Shown one piece after another: positions 43,743 through 53,129 of a DNA stretch of 61,240 nucleotides. This DNA is from Rheinheimera nanhaiensis E407-8. Lineage in GTDB: Bacteria; Pseudomonadota; Gammaproteobacteria; Enterobacterales; Alteromonadaceae. The notes beneath the pieces are model-generated. The model had not been told where the DNA came from. It was given only the letters and a program-made list of their open reading frames with translations, and searched no databases. Numbering within the stretch: the first letter of the stretch is position 1; each line of letters starts with the position of its first letter. Position numbers and translations under genes: made by a program. Where the stretch lies: positions 1 through 61,240 of the forward strand of contig NZ_BAFK01000022.1 in the NCBI RefSeq assembly GCF_000296695.1, read 5' to 3'.

Positions 43743-44673
43743 AATAATAGCCGTAACCATAGCCTTTACCCTGATTACGATGAGCTTTATTAATTAAAAA
43801 GCCGGTCGCGATATCTTTTGGTAGTAAAGCTACCGCCTGCTCAATTTCTGACAGCTTAGTATGATTTTCCTCGACCACGATAACAGCCTGCCCACACATC
43901 GATGCCATAACTGCAGTTTCGTTGACGCCCAGCAGCGGTGGCGCATCAAAAATAACAATCCGATCATGGTAACGGGTGGCGAACTCGTTCACTAACATTT
44001 CCATCCGCTCACTGGCTAACAACTCGGTGGACAAATGATGAGGCCGGCCGGCGGTGATAATTTTTAACCGCTCAACATTAGTACTTAACATAATGTTAGA
44101 TACGCCAATTTTGTCGGATAACAAATAGTCTGTCAGACCAACATCATGCTGAATTTGCAGAGTTTTTGACACGCTTGGCCGCAACACATCGCTGTCGACC
44201 AGCAGTACCGTTTTATCCTGTTCCAGAGCAATACTCAATGCCAGGTTAATGGCAGAAAAGGTTTTTCCTTCACCCGGCCGTGAGCTGGTGACCAAAATCA
44301 GGTTGGGATGTTTTAATGTCTGACTTAATGCCCCCACAGCGTTATTAATCAGCTTACGTTTTATTACCCGATACTCTTCATTAATAAGCCGCCGCTCGCT
44401 GGACAAGGAGACAAAATTACGTTGCTCTAACTGTTGTAAGTTAAGCGTCACAGTTGCCTTATGGTCCCGTACCGGCTTGGCTGGCTCCTCAACTGGCGGC
44501 GCAGTTTCTGCCTTGGTGAACACCTCAGCGTTTAACGGTGCTTCGGCTGCAGGCTCAATAAAAACGTCTGACCGAGCCGGGCTGTGCTCCTGCTGGGCGC
44601 GTTCAATTGAGGTGTCACGTGGCTTAGCCGGGAATTCTGCCTGTTTATTAATGGCTTTTTCAATAATACTCAC
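43729..44673 (-). CDS. XrtA-associated tyrosine autokinase (TIGR03018-like)
   Basis: A 314-residue bacterial tyrosine kinase of the CpsD/Wzc-C type. Walker A' is SSRPGEGKTF (about 130-139), the second motif VLLVDSDVLRPS, and Walker B IVIFDAPPLLG. The first 80 residues are a Pro/Ala-rich linker. The C-terminus has the autophosphorylation tyrosine cluster GYGYGYYYG (five tyrosines within residues 305-311). It pairs with the chain-length protein upstream, overlapping it by four bases (ATGA), and should control polymer length. Confidence 0.93.
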   Translation of the reverse strand: MSIIEKAINKQAEFPAKPRDTSIERAQQEHSPARSDVFIEPAAEAPLNAEVFTKAETAPPVEEPAKPVRDHKATVTLNLQQLEQRNFVSLSSERRLINEEYRVIKRKLINNAVGALSQTLKHPNLILVTSSRPGEGKTFSAINLALSIALEQDKTVLLVDSDVLRPSVSKTLQIQHDVGLTDYLLSDKIGVSNIMLSTNVERLKIITAGRPHHLSTELLASERMEMLVNEFATRYHDRIVIFDAPPLLGVNETAVMASMCGQAVIVVEENHTKLSEIEQAVALLPKDIATGFLINKAHRNQGKGYGYGYYYGAN

Positions 44674-46268
44674 CGGATCACCCTCAACAACAGTTCTGCT
44701 GAACGTCCAAACAACACCTCATTACTTAACAGCGCGGCATAACATAGCAGTAAGCCCCCACTTAATAAGGCAAAATAAACAAAGTGCATTCTGACCTGTC
44801 GCAAAATTGTCGCCTTCTCGGTATGTGACACAACGCCAAACACCGGCAAATCAGTAATACTTTGCAATTGCGAGGCACGGGTTAATACCGGCGAAATCAG
44901 GCTGCGTAAAAACGCCATAAATACGCCGGCACCAATACCGATTATCAGTACCATGGTATAAAACAAGCCACGGTTTGGCCCTGATGGCGTTAATGGCACC
45001 CTTGGCGGCTCAATAATATTAAACTGTACATCCTGCTCTGAGGCATCAGCCCGACGCGACAGCTCAGCCGACTCCCGTCTGGCCAGCAAGGCCTCGTATT
45101 TTGACTTGGTAATATCGTAATCGCGGTTTAAGCCGGTAAACTCGGCTTCGATCTCCGGAATAAGGTTAAGTTTGCTTTCCAACGTGGCGACAGCGTCTTC
45201 AAACGCCTTCACTCTAACCCGTGCTGAGGCAACTTCGGTTTCCAGCCGGGCAACACTGATACGCAACTCCTGATAAACCGCGTTCTGATTTAACCCGGCA
45301 CTTTGCTGCGGATTTTCTGAGGAAAACTGCGCCATTGCCATCAACTCTTCATCACGCTGCTGCTCCAGCTGTGCCAGCAAACGTTTAGTTTCCAGTACAT
45401 CCGGGTGAAACTCGGTATAACGGATCAATAAGTTATCTAACTGTGACTGTAAACTGCGGATCCGGTCGTCAAACTGAGTAGGTTGGCGCGAGGCGCTGCC
45501 GGAGGAAAATGGCATGACACCAAATACCGGCTCTTCCCCTTCCAGCTGACTGCGCGCTGAGCTAAGCCGGGTCTCCAGCTCGCGCAATCCCAAACGGGCT
45601 TCGTCCAGACGCTTTTTTTCACTGCTAATCTGGCCGTAGTAATCACTTTCATTGCCTGGCAACAAACTGAGCCGGTTCTTCTTAAAATCCGACAGTCTAA
45701 TTTCCGCTTCCATCAAACGACGCTCATAATCCGCAATCTGCTCGTTCAAAAAGCGCTCTGCAGTCTGAGAGTCCGCCCGGCTGGACCCCAACCGGCCCTC
45801 AACGAAGTTGTTTAATGTCTCTTGTACCACTTTTAATGCCAACTGTGGCTGAGGGTTGCTGTAAGCAATCACATAAATGTTTTCACGGCCAGACGCCGAT
45901 ATTTTTATCTTCGACTGCAAGCTGTCTATCAGGCTTTCAAAGGATTTATCGTCTTTGGCCTGTATATCTAAATCGGTCGCGCGGGCAATTTTTTCCAGAT
46001 TGGGCCTGCTGAGTAAGGTGCGGGCCATCAGTTTAATTTCATCATCGCTATTGGTACGCAGTGCCAAGCCTTGCAATAGCGGCTGCAATACAGTGCTGGT
46101 TTCTACATATAATTTGGCGCTGGCTTCAAAGGTCGGCGGCATGTTGTAAACAAAAAACCAACCTGCCGGGCATACCAGCCAGGCGGTAATGACAATATAG
46201 CGGCGTCTTAACCACACTCCTTGTAGATAAGTTTGCACCTGCTCTATAGCTTGTTGCAGTTCTCTCAT
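44670..46268 (-). CDS. XrtA system polysaccharide chain length determinant (Wzz/GumC type)
   Basis: A 532-residue inner-membrane co-polymerase. TM1 lies at about residues 24-42 and is followed by the Wzz domain (FEASAKLYVETSTVLQPLL). A long periplasmic coiled coil covers about 170-410. TM2 follows the proline-rich RVPLTPSGPNRG block (about 435-455), and a further hydrophobic segment lies near 497-515. This fits the TIGR03007 family. GGGAG is 7 bases before the ATG. It partners with the separate tyrosine kinase encoded next. Confidence 0.92.
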   Translation of the reverse strand: MRELQQAIEQVQTYLQGVWLRRRYIVITAWLVCPAGWFFVYNMPPTFEASAKLYVETSTVLQPLLQGLALRTNSDDEIKLMARTLLSRPNLEKIARATDLDIQAKDDKSFESLIDSLQSKIKISASGRENIYVIAYSNPQPQLALKVVQETLNNFVEGRLGSSRADSQTAERFLNEQIADYERRLMEAEIRLSDFKKNRLSLLPGNESDYYGQISSEKKRLDEARLGLRELETRLSSARSQLEGEEPVFGVMPFSSGSASRQPTQFDDRIRSLQSQLDNLLIRYTEFHPDVLETKRLLAQLEQQRDEELMAMAQFSSENPQQSAGLNQNAVYQELRISVARLETEVASARVRVKAFEDAVATLESKLNLIPEIEAEFTGLNRDYDITKSKYEALLARRESAELSRRADASEQDVQFNIIEPPRVPLTPSGPNRGLFYTMVLIIGIGAGVFMAFLRSLISPVLTRASQLQSITDLPVFGVVSHTEKATILRQVRMHFVYFALLSGGLLLCYAALLSNEVLFGRSAELLLRVIR

Positions 46269-46311
46269 TTATCGCTCCCTGAACTGTTACTGCTTTTCCG
46301 AGGCTTAGCGC

Positions 46312-46944
46312 TTAAAACCAAGCCTCAGGAATTATCACGACATCTCCCGGCAAAATATCAACGTTAGCGCTGATTTCTCCCTCCCGGATCAGATCATCCA
46401 GCCGTAATTCAAATGTTTGTTGTTTACCCTCTACCACTCTGACCAACTTAGCGCCGTTACCATCAGCAAACTCAGTCAGGCCGCCCACTTCAATCATCAA
46501 ATCCAGTAACGTCATATACTGATTGTAATTGATTGCTCTGGGATTAGTGGCTGCACCAATAACACGCACCTGCTCACTGTAGGGGCCGACAAAATTAGTA
46601 ACCGATACGGTGACTACCGGGTCACGGATGTATTTACTGAGTATCGCCTCCATGTCGCGGGCGATTTGAGTAGGGGTTTTGCCGCTGACAGGCACATCCT
46701 CGACCAGCGACGTTGAAATTCTGCCATCAGGCCTGACAATAAAGGTGCCGGACAACTCGGGATTACGCCAGACAAAGATAGATACGTTATCTAAGGGGCC
46801 TACCAGATACTGATAGTTCTCAACTGAGGTGGTAAGTGAACTCTGCACAGTGGCGCCAGGCAAGGTATTGCTACTGCAACCACTGATAAACCAACAGAAT
46901 AACACCCAAAAACCGCACATTCCTTTCGCAGATCTTGCCATCAT
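46312..46944 (-). CDS. XrtA system polysaccharide export lipoprotein (Wza-like)
   Basis: About 210 residues. A lipoprotein signal peptide ends with the lipobox FISGC, followed by SSNTLPG. Then comes the Poly_export domain (YLVGPLDNVSIFVWRNPELS, VRPDGRISTSLVEDVPV) and a SLBB-like part (VRVIGAATNPRAINY, LPGDVVIIPEAWF). It forms the outer-membrane export channel. ATG 46944 has AAGGA 8 bases upstream; the first in-frame ATG (46953) touches that AAGG and is less likely. First gene of the minus-strand export operon. Confidence 0.9.
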   Translation of the reverse strand: MMARSAKGMCGFWVLFCWFISGCSSNTLPGATVQSSLTTSVENYQYLVGPLDNVSIFVWRNPELSGTFIVRPDGRISTSLVEDVPVSGKTPTQIARDMEAILSKYIRDPVVTVSVTNFVGPYSEQVRVIGAATNPRAINYNQYMTLLDLMIEVGGLTEFADGNGAKLVRVVEGKQQTFELRLDDLIREGEISANVDILPGDVVIIPEAWF

Positions 46945-47044
46945 ATTACTCATCCTTATGCTGATGCCTAACTAATATAACTTAAAAATTTACGCTTGTG
47001 CTGCAAAAAACGAAAATTTAATTTCTGTTTTTTTTTAAAAATAG

Positions 47045-47050
47045 TATAAT
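47045..47050 (+). promoter_or_regulatory. Probable -10 element of the exopolysaccharide synthesis operon
   Basis: A perfect TATAAT lies in the AT-rich gap between the divergent export and synthesis operons, giving a leader of about 75 bases before ATG 47131. No good -35 is seen 16-18 bases upstream (TTCTGT or TTTCTG), so an activator may be needed. Confidence 0.5.
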
Positions 47051-47130
47051 TAGCGAGCTAACTTTTGCAGCGTGGTAGCATTGCTATCCTGCAACAGCCT
47101 GTACGCAATGGATGCAACAAGGATGTCGTT

Positions 47131-48540
47131 ATGAGTAAAGCAAGTCGTTACGGACGAAATACGATTGCCGATAAGCTGTTTTTACTGGGTGAAGTAACTT
47201 TACTGTTAGTCGCCAGTATGCTTGCCAGTTATCTCCATGATAAATACCTGTTTGCCGTCTCCTTTGAACACCAGCTGCTAAACGCCGTACTGTTTGCGGC
47301 GTCTGTTATGCTATGTGCATTGTCGGTCGGGTTATATGACCAGAAACTGCGGGAAGGCCAGAAAGGCATTATCAAGCGCGTTGTGATAACCCTGCTGTTT
47401 AACGCTATTTTACTTGAGCTTATTGTTTTTCAGTTATTCCCGTCATTACACATTGGCACAGCCTATCTGGCTGGTGCTTCGGCGCTGGCTGCCGCCTTGT
47501 TATCTGGCTTCAGAGCCTTTTTCCACTATCACGACATTACCCGCATCAGCCGCCGTCGGGTGTTGGTGTTAGGTGCCGGCGAGCGCGCCTCTATTATTGA
47601 ACGGCGGATGCGCCGCAGTGTCGACAAACGTAACTTCGACATTATTGGTTTTACCCCAATTGAAGGCGATAAAGACGCTGGCATCCCCTCTCACCGTCTG
47701 GCGCATTTCGACTACAAAAATGACCTGTTTCAGTTTGTGCAGGAGCACCGCATTGATCAGCTGGTAATCGCCTGTGATGAGCGGCGTAACATGTTGCCGG
47801 TTGAGCATTTGTTTAAATGTAAAACTCGCGGTATTGATGTGATTGAAATTCTTGATTTTATTGAACGCGAAACCGGCCAAATTGCTGTTAACCTGATATA
47901 CCCAAGCTGGGTGATTTATGCCAACGGCCTGGAACTTAACCATGCCTTTAAAACCAACCTGGATTACAAACTCAACGTCGTGCTGGCGGTTTTGATGCTG
48001 GCAGTAACCTGGCCGGTAATGCTGATCACGGCGCTGTGTATCTATCTGGAAGACGGCTATAAAACCGGTGCCTCTATTTTTTACCGGCAACTGCGCGTTG
48101 GCTATGACGGTAAACCTTTCTATATCGTTAAGTTTCGCAGTATGCGCACCGACGCCGAGAAAAATGGTGCACGCTGGGCAACTGAAAATGATGACAGGGT
48201 GACCCGCGTCGGCCGTTTTATTCGCAAGTACCGCATTGATGAGCTACCTCAGCTGTTAAACGTACTCTCAGGTGATATGGGTTTTGTTGGCCCACGGCCT
48301 GAACGTCCTGAGTTTGTCAGTCAACTGGCAAAAGACATTCCGTATTACAATCAGCGTCATAACGTGAAACCAGGTTTAACCGGTTGGGCACAGCTGAAAT
48401 ATCCCTATGGCGCCACCGCAGAAGACGCACAGGAAAAGCTTAAATTCGATTTGTATTACATTAAACATCGCAGCCTGATGCTGGACTTGATGATCCTGGT
48501 CAGAACCGTAGAAATAGTATTATTCGGTAAAGGACGCTAG
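47131..48540 (+). CDS. XrtA system undecaprenyl-phosphate sugar transferase (TIGR03013-like)
   Basis: A 469-residue polyisoprenyl-phosphate hexose-1-phosphate transferase that starts repeat-unit synthesis on the lipid carrier. Four N-terminal membrane segments (about residues 12-115) are followed by a Rossmann-like domain (RRVLVLGAGERAS), a fifth membrane segment (about 290-315) and the catalytic bacterial sugar transferase domain (PFYIVKFRSMR, DELPQLLNVLSGDMGFVGPR, LTGWAQ). The ATG at 47131 has AAGGA 7 bases upstream. First gene of the long synthesis operon. Confidence 0.93.
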   Translation: MSKASRYGRNTIADKLFLLGEVTLLLVASMLASYLHDKYLFAVSFEHQLLNAVLFAASVMLCALSVGLYDQKLREGQKGIIKRVVITLLFNAILLELIVFQLFPSLHIGTAYLAGASALAAALLSGFRAFFHYHDITRISRRRVLVLGAGERASIIERRMRRSVDKRNFDIIGFTPIEGDKDAGIPSHRLAHFDYKNDLFQFVQEHRIDQLVIACDERRNMLPVEHLFKCKTRGIDVIEILDFIERETGQIAVNLIYPSWVIYANGLELNHAFKTNLDYKLNVVLAVLMLAVTWPVMLITALCIYLEDGYKTGASIFYRQLRVGYDGKPFYIVKFRSMRTDAEKNGARWATENDDRVTRVGRFIRKYRIDELPQLLNVLSGDMGFVGPRPERPEFVSQLAKDIPYYNQRHNVKPGLTGWAQLKYPYGATAEDAQEKLKFDLYYIKHRSLMLDLMILVRTVEIVLFGKGR

Positions 48541-48545
48541 TCATA

Positions 48546-49394
48546 ATGCAGTTAGCAGAGCCAAGATGTAATGCACTGACCGTTGATGTCGAAGACTATT
48601 TTCACGTGGCGGCGTTTGATGCCACGATAAGCCAAACGCAGTGGCATAGCCTGCCGCAGCGGGTTGAGCGTAATACCGATATTTTATTGCAGCAATTTGC
48701 TGACCATCAGGCAACCGCAACCTTTTTTGTCCTGGGTTGGGTTGCCGAGCGTTTTCCACAGTTGGTTAAAAAAATTCACGCTGCCGGACATGAAGTGGCC
48801 AGCCACGGTTATGCTCATGCCAAAGCCACAGTGCAAAGCGCGGCAGAGTTTCAGCAGGATATCCATCGCGCCAAAGCGCTGCTGGAAGATCTGACCGGCG
48901 CAGCAGTCCTGGGTTACCGCGCGCCCAGCTTTTCTATCAACAAAAGCAATGAATGGGCTTTTGCACTGCTACAACAAGAAGGCTACCTGTACAGCTCCAG
49001 CACTTATCCGGTGGTACACGATTTATATGGCACACCGGACTGGCCTCAGCAACCGTACAAACGTGATGAAGGTATTTGGGAATGCCCAATGCCAGTGCTA
49101 AACAAGGCCGGCAAACAGTGGCCTATAGCAGGCGGCGGTTACTTTCGGCTGTTGCCCTACTGGCTGAGTAAAAAGTGTATCGACAGTTATCTGAAGCACA
49201 GTAGCAGCCCTTATATGTTTTACTTTCATCCTTGGGAAATCGACCCCGGACAACCCAGATTTAATCAGGCGCCATTGAAATCTCGGTTCAGGCACTACAC
49301 CAATCTAACGCGGATGGAAGCCAAACTGGTGCGGCTGTTACAAGATTATAAATGGCGCAGTATGCAGGAAGTTTATCAGCCGTACTTTGCTTAA
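48546..49394 (+). CDS. XrtA system polysaccharide deacetylase (NodB fold, DUF3473)
   Basis: A 282-residue carbohydrate esterase. The metal and catalytic motifs are TVDVEDYFHV, ASHGYAH and YRAPSFSI, followed by the C-terminal DUF3473 region (MFYFHPWEIDPGQPR) that marks the exosortase-associated TIGR03006 subgroup. It probably removes N-acetyl groups from the polymer. No signal peptide is visible. It begins 5 bases past the sugar transferase stop codon. Confidence 0.93.
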   Translation: MQLAEPRCNALTVDVEDYFHVAAFDATISQTQWHSLPQRVERNTDILLQQFADHQATATFFVLGWVAERFPQLVKKIHAAGHEVASHGYAHAKATVQSAAEFQQDIHRAKALLEDLTGAAVLGYRAPSFSINKSNEWAFALLQQEGYLYSSSTYPVVHDLYGTPDWPQQPYKRDEGIWECPMPVLNKAGKQWPIAGGGYFRLLPYWLSKKCIDSYLKHSSSPYMFYFHPWEIDPGQPRFNQAPLKSRFRHYTNLTRMEAKLVRLLQDYKWRSMQEVYQPYFA

Positions 49395-49411
49395 CGTATT
49401 AAGGGATTGAG

Positions 49412-50440
49412 ATGTATCAGCTGAATACATTGTCGCTCAGGGACGAGCACGCCGTAGCATGGGATGAATTTGTCACAGCGCAGCATGACGGTACTTTTTT
49501 TCATTTAGCTGCCTGGCAGGACGTGATTACGGCGGTAGGCCATAAATGCTATTACCTGTACGCCACTGTCGCTGGCAATATCTTAGCAGTGTTGCCGCTG
49601 GCCCGGGTAAAAAGCCGTTTATTTGGTGATGCGTTAGTCTCGACACCCTTTTGTGTTTATGGCGGGGCGGTAGGCGAAGAGGCTGCCAAACGCTTTTTAG
49701 AACAAGAAGCGCTAAAGCTGGCACAACGTCTTAAGGTGCAACACCTGGAGCTACGCTACAAAACAGCACAGGATAATCAGTTCATTACCCGCAGCCAGCA
49801 TGCCTACTTCGCCTGCGAGCTGGCCGACAGCCCAGAGCTCATTTTAGCCAACATCAAGAAAAAGCAGCGTGCGGTTATTCGTCACGCGCTTAACGAATCT
49901 TTAGACTATACGCTTGATAATCAAAGCGAAGATTTTTACCAAACCTATTCAGAAAGCGTACGCAACTTAGGCACGCCGGTGTTTAGCAAAGCGTTTTTTA
50001 ACAGCATTTTGCAAGCCTTTCCGCAGCAGAGCGAAATTTTGACTGTGCGTAAGCAACAGCAAGCGGTGTCGTCGGTACTGAGCTTTTATTTCAAAGGCGA
50101 GGTACTGCCCTATTACGGCGGCGGCATCAGTGAAGCAAAATCGCTGAAAAGTAACGACTTTATGTATTACCAACTGATGTGCCATGCCAGACAGAACAAA
50201 GGCTGTGACCGTTACGATTTTGGCCGCAGCAAACTAGATTCCGGAGCTTATCAATATAAAAAGCACTGGGGTATGACACCGGTAGAGCTGCCCTATCAAT
50301 ACCAGTTGATCACGGCCAGCGAGCTGCCTAATTTAAGCCCGAATAACCCGAAATATCGGCTGTTTATCAGCCTGTGGCAAAAGCTGCCCTTAACAGTCAG
50401 CCAATGGCTTGGCCCTCAGTTGTCGAGGTATCTGGGATGA
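49412..50440 (+). CDS. FemAB-like protein, XrtA system-associated (TIGR03019-like)
   Basis: A 342-residue protein with a double-GNAT FemAB fold. Blocks such as WDEFVTAQHDGTFFHLAAWQ, KKKQRAVIRHAL, YPYYGGGI-like LPYYGGGISEAKSL and YDFGRSKLDSGAYQYKKHWG are characteristic. FemAB proteins transfer aminoacyl groups; in exosortase loci the acceptor is unknown, possibly a sugar amine exposed by the neighbouring deacetylase (inference). AGGG lies 7 bases before the ATG. Confidence 0.9.
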   Translation: MYQLNTLSLRDEHAVAWDEFVTAQHDGTFFHLAAWQDVITAVGHKCYYLYATVAGNILAVLPLARVKSRLFGDALVSTPFCVYGGAVGEEAAKRFLEQEALKLAQRLKVQHLELRYKTAQDNQFITRSQHAYFACELADSPELILANIKKKQRAVIRHALNESLDYTLDNQSEDFYQTYSESVRNLGTPVFSKAFFNSILQAFPQQSEILTVRKQQQAVSSVLSFYFKGEVLPYYGGGISEAKSLKSNDFMYYQLMCHARQNKGCDRYDFGRSKLDSGAYQYKKHWGMTPVELPYQYQLITASELPNLSPNNPKYRLFISLWQKLPLTVSQWLGPQLSRYLG

Positions 50441-51654
50441 ACCAGCCAAAACCGCCGCTACTGCTACTGGTACACCGTATTCCGTATCCGCCGAATAAAG
50501 GCGATAAGATCCGCTCCTTTCATTTACTTAAAGCACTAAGCGAGCGCTACCAGGTACATCTGGGCTGCTTTTATGACGATGACTTTGACCGGCAATACAT
50601 TAGCCGCCTGCAGCAGTGGTGCGAAACAGTCTGTTGTTTAAAGCTGTCCAAGTGGCGGGCAATGTTAAGCGGCCTGAGTGGTTTTATCAGCGCCAAGGCG
50701 ATTACGCTGCCCTACTACTACCAGCGGCAAATGGCTGCCTGGGTCAGCCAAACCCAGGCCCGTTACGGCATACAAAAGGTGTTGGTGTATTCCTCGTCAA
50801 TGGCGCAGTACGCTGACGGTGCCAATTTTGCCCAATTAACCCGGGTGATTGATTTTGTTGATATTGACTCAGACAAATGGCGCCAGTATGCCGCTAAGTC
50901 CGCCGGTGTAAAAAAATGGTTTTATCAACGCGAAGCGCGCTTACTACAGCAATATGAGCTGGCCATTTGCCAACGCTTTGACCGCAGTTTGTTTGTGTCA
51001 GAAGATGAAGCCAGCGCTTTTCGTCACCTGCTAGCGCCAGATTTACAGTCAAAGGTGCTCAGTTTACTTAATGGCGTTGATACAGATTACTTTAGCCCCG
51101 ATGCGCCCATCACATGCGCTGAGAACTCATTACCGGCGAATTTTATTGTCTTTACCGGCGCCATGGATTACTGGGCCAATGTCGACGCTGTGTGCTGGTT
51201 TTGCCAACACGTTTGGCCGGTATTACGGCGACATCAACCTCAGTTACAGTTTTGGATTGTCGGTGGCAACCCCACTGCCGATGTGCAGGCGCTTAGCCGG
51301 CAAAGTGGTGTGGTAGTCACCGGCAGAGTCGCCGATGTGCGGCCGTATCTGGCGGCAGCACGCTTTGCCGTCGCCCCGATGTTAATTGCCCGCGGCATTC
51401 AAAATAAAGTGCTCGAGGCGATGGCAATGAACAAAGCCGTTGTTTGCAGCCCGATGGCGATGGAGGGGATTAATGCCCCTCTAAATGCCAATGCCCTCGT
51501 TGCCGACGGTGTAGAGCAGTTCAGCAAGGCTTGTTTGCAGCTGCTGGCAGCACAACCTGCGCCCGCCAACCGGCAATGGATCCTGGAGCATTTTACCTGG
51601 CCTCGCACGCTGGCGGCTTTGCCCCATCTGATTGAAGCAGAGTATCCGCTATGA
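50437..51654 (+). CDS. XrtA system glycosyltransferase (TIGR03087-like)
   Basis: A 405-residue GT-B glycosyltransferase. The N-terminus LLLLVHRIPYPPNKGDKIRSFHLL is typical of the TIGR03087 group. The donor-binding half has FTGAMDYWANVDAVCWF, the PMLIARGIQNKVLEAMAMNKAVV block and a final acidic region. The start ATG overlaps the FemAB stop codon by four bases. The sugar added is unknown. Confidence 0.92.
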   Translation: MNQPKPPLLLLVHRIPYPPNKGDKIRSFHLLKALSERYQVHLGCFYDDDFDRQYISRLQQWCETVCCLKLSKWRAMLSGLSGFISAKAITLPYYYQRQMAAWVSQTQARYGIQKVLVYSSSMAQYADGANFAQLTRVIDFVDIDSDKWRQYAAKSAGVKKWFYQREARLLQQYELAICQRFDRSLFVSEDEASAFRHLLAPDLQSKVLSLLNGVDTDYFSPDAPITCAENSLPANFIVFTGAMDYWANVDAVCWFCQHVWPVLRRHQPQLQFWIVGGNPTADVQALSRQSGVVVTGRVADVRPYLAAARFAVAPMLIARGIQNKVLEAMAMNKAVVCSPMAMEGINAPLNANALVADGVEQFSKACLQLLAAQPAPANRQWILEHFTWPRTLAALPHLIEAEYPL

Positions 51655-53129
51655 CAGCCGGCATGCAGCGTATTCTCTGGTTGGCGGCTATGGCACTGCT
51701 TGTGAGCATCTACGCTACGCTTTACGCCAGCACCTGGTTAGATATGGAGCGGGTCTGGCGCAGCTCTGCCACCTATAACCATTGTTATTTAATTTTACCG
51801 ATCAGCCTGTATTTCTTCTGGCAAAAGCGGCATCAGCTGCCACAGACATCAATTGACCGGCGCTGGTTGTGGTTGCCGCTGCTTGCTATTGTGCTGCTGC
51901 AAGCCATCTGGCTATTTGGCTTCGCGGCTGACCTGGCGTTGCTAATGCATGGTGCTGCTGTGTTAAGCCTGCAGGCTATTATCTGGCTGCTGCTGGGTAA
52001 TCAGCGCAGTTACCAGCACCGTTTCGCACTGGCCTATCTGATTTTTCTGCTGCCCTTTGGTGAAGAGCTGTCACCTTTTCTACAAAATATCACTGCCGAC
52101 CTTACGGTGATGATGCTGCATCTGGTGCAAATCCCGGTATACCGTGAAGGTTTGTATCTGGCCACACCGGTTGGCTTATTTGAAGTGGCAGAAGCCTGCT
52201 CAGGTTTACGATTTTTAATCGCGGCGCTGGCCATCTCGGTATTGTTTGCTCACTTACACTATCGCAAGTGGTGGAAGCAGTTTCTGTTTGTTGGTTTTAT
52301 GGCTGTCCTGTCAGTGCTGGCCAACGGCGTACGGGCCTTTATGCTGGTGTTTATTGGTGAAAAGTCCAACATGCAGCTGGGGTTTGGTGCTGACCATTAC
52401 CTGTACGGCTGGCTATTTTTTGGTTTAGTGCTGTTAGCCGGTTTCTGGCTGGGCGCGCGTTTCGCTGATCCGCTCACAGCACAGCCAGCGCCTAATAAAC
52501 CGCGCCAAAACTCGCCGGCAACATCATGGCAACTGTCTGTACCACTAATTGCTGCCATAGGCGTGCTGGCACTTACACTCAGCTTTCGCGCGTCACTGCA
52601 GGTCAGTGCAGCGCCGATACAGGCCAACCAGCTTAGCCTGCCCTTTGTTGCCTCAGGCACTGTGGAGTCTAACTGGGGCATCCGCTTTAACAGCAGCCAG
52701 AGTTATCTCAGCGCTCAGGACAAGAACAACATTGAGTATTATTACGCTCAGTATGCCAATAAACAGACACAGGGCGAACTGATAAGCTGGAGTAATCAGC
52801 TGTTTGACAAGCAAGTCTGGCAGGTAAAGCAGCGCCGGCACAGCGCCAATTACGCCTTACTGGAGCTGCGTAACCTAATCGGCGAGTACAGAACGCTTAT
52901 CTATTGGTATCAGGTTGGTGAAAGGCGCACAGCGTCTGAGCTTAATACCAAACTTTATCAGGCGACGGCTTATCTTACTGACGACAGCTCAACGGCGGCA
53001 GTCATTGCCACCTCAAGCAAAGGCAAAATGACTGAGACAAATGTCAGCGTCTTGCTTGATGCGGCCGAACACCTTGCCGAGTCTACACAGACCCGGTCAC
53101 TGCAGCAACAGAGTGGCGCTTATGACTGA
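51651..53129 (+). CDS. xrtA: Exosortase A fused to a C-terminal EpsI domain
   Basis: A 492-residue inner-membrane transpeptidase-like enzyme that recognises the PEP-CTERM signal, cleaves it and joins the protein to a surface anchor. The exosortase domain (about 1-275, eight membrane segments) has the catalytic cysteine C183 (VAEACSGLRFL), R228 (ANGVRAFML) and H249 (GADHYLYGW). A ninth membrane segment (about 293-312) leads into a periplasmic EpsI/DUF3485-type domain (about 315-440), then a polar tail. The start overlaps the upstream stop by four bases. Confidence 0.95.
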   Translation: MTAGMQRILWLAAMALLVSIYATLYASTWLDMERVWRSSATYNHCYLILPISLYFFWQKRHQLPQTSIDRRWLWLPLLAIVLLQAIWLFGFAADLALLMHGAAVLSLQAIIWLLLGNQRSYQHRFALAYLIFLLPFGEELSPFLQNITADLTVMMLHLVQIPVYREGLYLATPVGLFEVAEACSGLRFLIAALAISVLFAHLHYRKWWKQFLFVGFMAVLSVLANGVRAFMLVFIGEKSNMQLGFGADHYLYGWLFFGLVLLAGFWLGARFADPLTAQPAPNKPRQNSPATSWQLSVPLIAAIGVLALTLSFRASLQVSAAPIQANQLSLPFVASGTVESNWGIRFNSSQSYLSAQDKNNIEYYYAQYANKQTQGELISWSNQLFDKQVWQVKQRRHSANYALLELRNLIGEYRTLIYWYQVGERRTASELNTKLYQATAYLTDDSSTAAVIATSSKGKMTETNVSVLLDAAEHLAESTQTRSLQQQSGAYD

